The notes beneath the pieces were generated by a model. The model searched no databases, was not told the origin of the DNA, and worked only from the letters and a program-made list of their open reading frames with translations. 64,000 nucleotides of DNA, taken from NCBI GenBank assembly GCA_021442155.1, contig CM038232.1:57939436-58003435 (forward strand), in the 5' to 3' direction. Below are positions 58,901 through 64,000 of the stretch, piece by piece (position 1 is the stretch's first letter; each line of letters opens with the position of its first letter). This DNA comes from Cymbidium sinense (Eukaryota > Streptophyta > Magnoliopsida > Asparagales > Orchidaceae). The position numbers and the translations under genes were made by a program.

Positions 58901-61900
58901 GGAGTGAGGTAAAGACCTCCTTGGGGCTACTTAAATCCTTGCATCCCAGGAATGTCCGGACTAGATATACCCACTACTCTTAAATACACATGAATGTACA
59001 AATAACTACAAGAAAGGGAAAGTCATGCCAAAGTTGTATTTGATTTGATTTGATCATTTATACATATGAGCTAAAGTTCTATCGAAGTTCTAACATAGAG
59101 GTACATAGGAATAAATCCAAACAAATATTGTGTCCTTTTCAAATGTACTATACACTTGTTAACATTCAAACTTTATCTAAATTCATGAAGATTAAAGAAA
59201 GAGAACTCCATATCACATGTTCTAAGCTATAGAAACATGCAAGCTTATGAGTATTTATAATTATCATCAATCCATATATTATCATTGATTTATATGCTTT
59301 TAAAAATAAATTTTAATTTAATAGTGATAATAGCCACACATATTTTTATTCAAATCCACACATGCAAGCTATTGACATTTGGAAAAAGATCTATGCATGA
59401 CTACAAGTGACATACAACATTAATATGACTGGAAAGATATAAGGGGACATAAGCACATGATTTCAATCATTCCAATCAATTTCTAAAGACAATCATACTA
59501 AATAAACTCATTTAAAATAAACCAAAGTTTCTTAATATCATTTTTAATTTAAGTTTGATTTGATTTAATAAATATGAGAATAGGTTTGCTAATCTTAATC
59601 CCATTCTCCATGTGTAAATTAATTTGATTTAATGAAAAGGTAATTAGATCAATTTTATGGATTAATTAGGTTAAGGTATGAATTAAATTAATTAATTAAA
59701 CCCTTATCTATATTACCTTAAGATAATTAATCAAATTATTATGAGCCAATGTAATATATAAATGAATTGAAATGTAAATAACAATGACCCTATGAAATGA
59801 AAGGGGCCTAATGCAATTAGCTCACAATCATTGATTAATTAAGCTTAAGGAACTTACTTAATTACTTTTATAGTTTTCTCACACATGTGAGCTAACCATA
59901 ATTTCATTAAACCTCTTTAAGCTATTGAAAACCTAAAGACCTACCCCTGAATTAATGAGGACCTGATCCTTTTTAAAAATAATAATTAAACTAATTAAGT
60001 AATTATTAAGTTAATTAATTCCTAGTTAATTTCTCTTGAAAAGTAAAGGAAATTAAAGGAAAAGATTAGGAAGAATTCCCCAATCACATTCCCTAAACCT
60101 CCCAACTGTTAATCAGTGCCAAATGAGTCCAATTAATTAGTTAATTTACTATTCACATGCATAATTAATCCTTAATTGAGTTAGGAAGGTAATTAGGGCT
60201 TAATCAATCAATTTACATAATTAATCATCCAATAAATTCCAAAAAAGATGGGGGAGGTAGAGGTCATACCCCTAAACAACCTCAAAGTTTGAAACCAATT
60301 AGGTTATTACTTAAGGAGTAATTAGATTAATTATATTTTTAATTAAACCTTAATAAGCTAAAATTACTATTTAAAATTAATTAAGAATAATTTTAATAGA
60401 TTCCCCTATAAAATACCTTTAAAATGAGCCCTCATTTATATATTTTGAATTTTTATAGAACTAGTTATGAATTATAGAAGTTTCAGCCTTAAAAATTAAT
60501 TAAATTAACCTAATTAATCCTTAATCCCACCGACACCATGTGGCGTGCTAACGCTATGCACTTTCCACGTGGAGCTATGAGATTGGCTATTAAAGTTATC
60601 ATATCCACAGTTGACTCGGATGGCGGGATGCGCATTCGTGGGCGTCGATCTAGGTTAGGCGATGATCAAACTACTAAGGAGATTAAACAACATATCTAGT
60701 GTGATTTGATCAGAGCTGTCCATTCCAATCACACAGAATGGATAGCTTGTGATATCTCTTTCTATGGCAATGAACAATGCATCCCATTCACCATAGATTG
60801 CTCGATCTGATCTCACTCGAGCTCAGATTCACTCCAAAATTAACACACCTTTGTGAGAGGGATCCACAAAAATCCAATGGCTAGGATGGGCTCACATGTG
60901 ATTTTTTTTCAAAAAGCTCCACAAAAAATTTTCTATATCTATGGTTTTGAGAAATTATGTCACTGGAGCTCAAGATTGGTGGTGGGATCGACGGAGGTAA
61001 CTTCGTCTAGAAGAGACGAGGCCCTATTGAGTAGTAATTGGATTGTTTCCACCCAGATTGCTCGGAAGGCTAAGGACCTAGCTTTGGAGCTTTGGTCTTA
61101 ATCAAAATCTGTCCTTCGATTGATTTAAAGCTCGATAAATGGCTAGAGTAGCCTCGACGAGGTATGTAGGATGAGTTTTGGCTAATTTGGGTTTCATATG
61201 GGCTAAAGGTTGACTTGGTTTGACCAAATTCAAGATAATTGATCATCCAAGGGTGATTGTTGATCATGATAAGAGGCTTGGATGGGCTTGGTTCAATCCA
61301 ATTTGGGTTGGATTAGAACTTTGTTTAAAAAGGTCTTAGGCCACTTTGGGTCAAGCGGACCTAAATGGGTCAATTGGCTTGGTCTTGGCTTGCTTCAAGT
61401 TTAGTTGATCTTATATATGATCCTATGATTAAAATATAAATTCAACTGCAATCAATTTAGAGTCCAATGGACTTTGGATCATTTGAAGTTTCAAGTTAAA
61501 AAAAGGCTAACTTGGGCTTGGCTTGGGTTGACTTGAGTTTGGTTTGATAATTGTATGTTTCATTTATATTTGGATATATGATTGAAAGAATGATTGATTC
61601 AAGAGAAAATTCATTGATTTTAGCTAAATTTGGATAGAATTTAGTTAAGTCCAAGGAAATGGCTTAAAAGGCTTGAATTGGATTTTGATTTGATTTTGGG
61701 TTTGATTTGGCTATTTTAATTTATATTTCATTTATATTTGGAAATATAAATGAAGATATAAATGATTCATGAGAAAATCACTTGAGTTTAGAGTGATTTG
61801 GAAGCAAATTTGATAAAGCTCATGTAGGTAGGTCAAAAGTGCTTAGAAAGAAATTGATTTAGTATGATTTAGCTTTGGTCATTGGAATGTGGGTTTCATT

Positions 61901-62711
61901 TATATTTGTGAATATAAATGAATATATAATTTATTTATAAAAAAATCAATTGCTTTTGGGTTGATTTGGGTTGAGATTTGGTTAAGCTCATAGAGGTGGG
62001 TCCAAATGGATTAAGAAGGGTCTTGGTTTGACTTGGATTTAGTTTGGTTTAGTTTTGATAATTTAGGTTTATATTTTATTTATATTTTTGAATATAAATG
62101 AAGATATAAATTATTCATGAAGAGATCAATCAAATTTGGGTTGAATTGGGTGGAGATTTGGTCAAGTTTATGGAATTCAATCTTAAGGTTTATGAAGAAT
62201 TTTTGGACTTGAATTTGATCATGGGATTGAATCATTTGAAGTCAGGTTTGAATTATAATTCGATAGTTCTATTGAACGATTGGATTGACATTTGAGAAAA
62301 TCAAGTGAATTGGGATTGCTTTGAATTTGGTTAAGGCTAAGTCCATAAGGTGAAATCAAAGGGCTTAGGAAGGGTTCTGAATTTGAGTTTGGTCATGGAT
62401 TCCAATCAAATGTTTTGGAATTTAGATTCAAATTTAGAATTTGAATTATGATTTGGGGTTTGGTTTGAGATATGGACTTGGGATTGGATTTGAAAGTGCA
62501 CATAGATTAAATTTAGGCCATAGGGTGGATGACTCCCTTAAGTCATAAGGTATGACCTAATCCTATTATTAACCTTCTAAGTCTCTAGGCTTAGGTTAAG
62601 TGACCACCTAATCACTAGATGTGTCTTGAGACTAAAGAACTCTTAGTGTCTATAAGAGTCCTAGATCTATGCTGAGGAGGTTGAAGACTAACTCTAAAAG
62701 TGAGGTCAACA
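55941..62711 (-). mobile_element. LTR6, 6.8-kb solo LTR in minus orientation
   Basis: On the minus strand this reads as a full LTR. It begins TGTTGACC (reverse complement of 62704-62711) and ends CACCATA (reverse complement of 55941-55947), with no internal sequence on either side. Landmarks in reverse order include the complement of the TAAGTAGGG-type block (56140), 'gggtagccaagctctaccc' (57416), the GC islet (60535-60690) and the stem-loop (61001-61021). It interrupts LTR5, which continues seamlessly at 62712. A solo LTR arises when the two LTRs of an element recombine and delete the interior. The frames 60853-61101 and 59050-59232 are not supported as genes. Confidence 0.86.
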
Positions 62712-64000
62712 CCTACTCAAACCAAGTCCAAACCCAACCAAACTTGGCATGGCCCATCATTGGGCCACTATGGGTCAGCCCAAATGAACCCAACCCATGT
62801 TGGTCCCTGATTAGGCCAAAACCCATTGGACAAATCCATCCAAATGAGATAAAGTCCACATTTTGATCATCTTACCTACTCACCAACCCTTGGTAGCTCC
62901 CCTTAGCTCATTTTGGACACTTGGACCACCGACTCACCTGACCCAAGGCTGTTGGGTTCAGCCATGGGTCAAGAGAAGATGAGTTCACCCACGGCTCCCC
63001 ATTGGCACACTTGGGGGAGGAGGTACACACCACCTCAACCCATGACATTCCCTCAGCCACTCAAGACCCTCCACCTCAGTCCATCACTGACACCTCCAGC
63101 CGCCTGCATTAGCTGGATGACAGCCAAAAGCCAAGATGATCCAAGCCATCGGATCACTTGGGTAGGAGGGTATACTCCTACCCATCCAATTCAAACCACG
63201 AAGAATTCTTGAGTGTTTATGAGCAATCTAGAGCCTTCCTCGATCCCATAGTGCACCCCATCACTGGTGACACCAAACTCCACTCAAAATTGAGCCCTCT
63301 ATTTGTCCAACCTCACTCAAACCCCACCAAAATTCAATTAACTTCTCCCACACCTTTCCCAAGCTCCAGTGAGTCGAAATGAATCGATTCCCAATTGATT
63401 TGATCACCGAAAGGCACTCCAAGACCAACTCCAGTGAGCTTCGTGGTAACGTCTGATCCATAAAGCTATCGATGGGGACGCAACATGTGAGCTTCCCAAT
63501 AGAGCTTCCTCTCTTCAAAATAAAACTACCTCAGTCGTTGGACTACCAATCTTGAGCTCTGGTGATGTAAATTCTGGAAAATCGTAGAATATCCATTAGG
63601 AGTTGGTGTTTTGTGAAAAATTTTGTGATTTCATGCTATTTGCACTATAGGACCCTTTAGATTTTCTCCCCAAACATTTTGGGGTCATTCTGACATCCCA
63701 CGAGCTCCATCAAGCTTGGATCAAGCGGTAGAAGGTGGATGGTGTCCATCTTCTGGAGCTTAGAGGATGAAGGATCATCTGCTATCCATTTCATGTGATT
63801 AGAATGCATGGTCATGATTTAATCCATAAGATAATTTTATTTAATCCTTTAGAGACCATGAGATTAATCCCCATCGTCTAATCCAAGATTAGACGGTGGG
63901 GACGAAATTGCATCCACCGCCGCTGACTCAGCCACCATGGGGCACATTTTAAGTAGCATATCTCGTGACGCCACATGGAAAAGCGATGCCACATCAGCTC
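62712..64000 (+). repeat. LTR5, second part, cut by window end
   Basis: It continues LTR5 from the point matching LTR4 at 45710. 'cccaaccaaacttggcatg' and 'gggtcagcccaaatgaaccc' are shared with 45730-45790. It includes the GC-rich block (about 62960-63480), the block 'ggtgttttgtgaaaaatttt' (63606) and a CpG islet (63880-63995). The frames 62913-63212 and 63158-63382 have no conserved counterpart in LTR4 and are not called genes. The rest of the LTR lies beyond the window. Confidence 0.85.

Noticed and set aside
60853..61101. 82-residue frame in LTR6 as a possible gene
   Set aside because: It lies antisense inside a solo LTR and is not open in LTR4 or LTR5.
62913..63212. 99-residue proline/tryptophan-rich frame
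   Set aside because: The matching block of LTR4 is open in a different frame, so coding conservation is lacking.

Overview
The window is AT-rich, CpG-poor plant nuclear DNA made almost entirely of nested, decayed LTR retrotransposons. I found no host protein-coding gene, rRNA, tRNA or CRISPR array. All recognisable coding sequence is broken gag-pol of the Ty3/gypsy Tat/Ogre lineage. Evidence for the lineage is the LGRPWIH motif after the protease, the Y-I-D-D reverse transcriptase box, a second RNase H that starts WEMYFDGAA, an integrase that ends in a GKFEPTWEGPF-type domain, a tRNA-Arg-like primer site, very long LTRs, and tandem repeats between integrase and the 3' LTR. The species cannot be named from the sequence; a seed plant with a repeat-rich genome is the safest statement.

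Layout. 1-674: piece of an inverted LTR. 675-3222: 3' non-coding internal part of element C with about 300-bp tandem repeats. 3223-10801: 3' LTR of C (LTR1). 10802-12055: pro-RT part of element A. 12056-40271: a complete 28.2-kb element B inserted in A's reverse transcriptase gene, with 5-bp ATAAT duplications at both ends. It holds LTR2 (12056-20430), PBS, a hairpin-repeat leader, gag, pro, RT, RNase H, second RNase H, integrase, 3' non-coding repeats and LTR3 (32574-40271). 40277-44886: rest of A (RT, RNase H, integrase, 3' non-coding part). 44887 to about 51265: 3' LTR of A (LTR4). About 51266-54866: pro-RT-RNase H part of an older element D. 54867-55940 and 62712-64000: one LTR (LTR5), split by a 6.8-kb solo LTR in the opposite orientation (LTR6, 55941-62711).

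The simplest history is a set of nested insertions: D is oldest, A went into D, C and B went into A, a solo LTR sits in D's LTR, and a truncated RTE-type LINE later landed in B's 5' LTR. This explains why the coding sequence after LTR1 and LTR4 has no primer site, leader or gag: those LTRs are right-hand ends of inserted elements, and what follows is the interrupted host element.

The most unusual feature is the leader of B (about 20800-23095). It is a tandem array of about 20 units spaced roughly 70-110 bp, each an inverted repeat able to form a 13-18 bp stem around a conserved loop. The stem sequences differ between units but both arms change together, which is the pattern of compensatory change expected if the structure itself matters. 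Other points are W-box-like palindromic repeats, a CpG-retaining islet and a purine tract kept in the LTRs, and a conserved small stem-loop.
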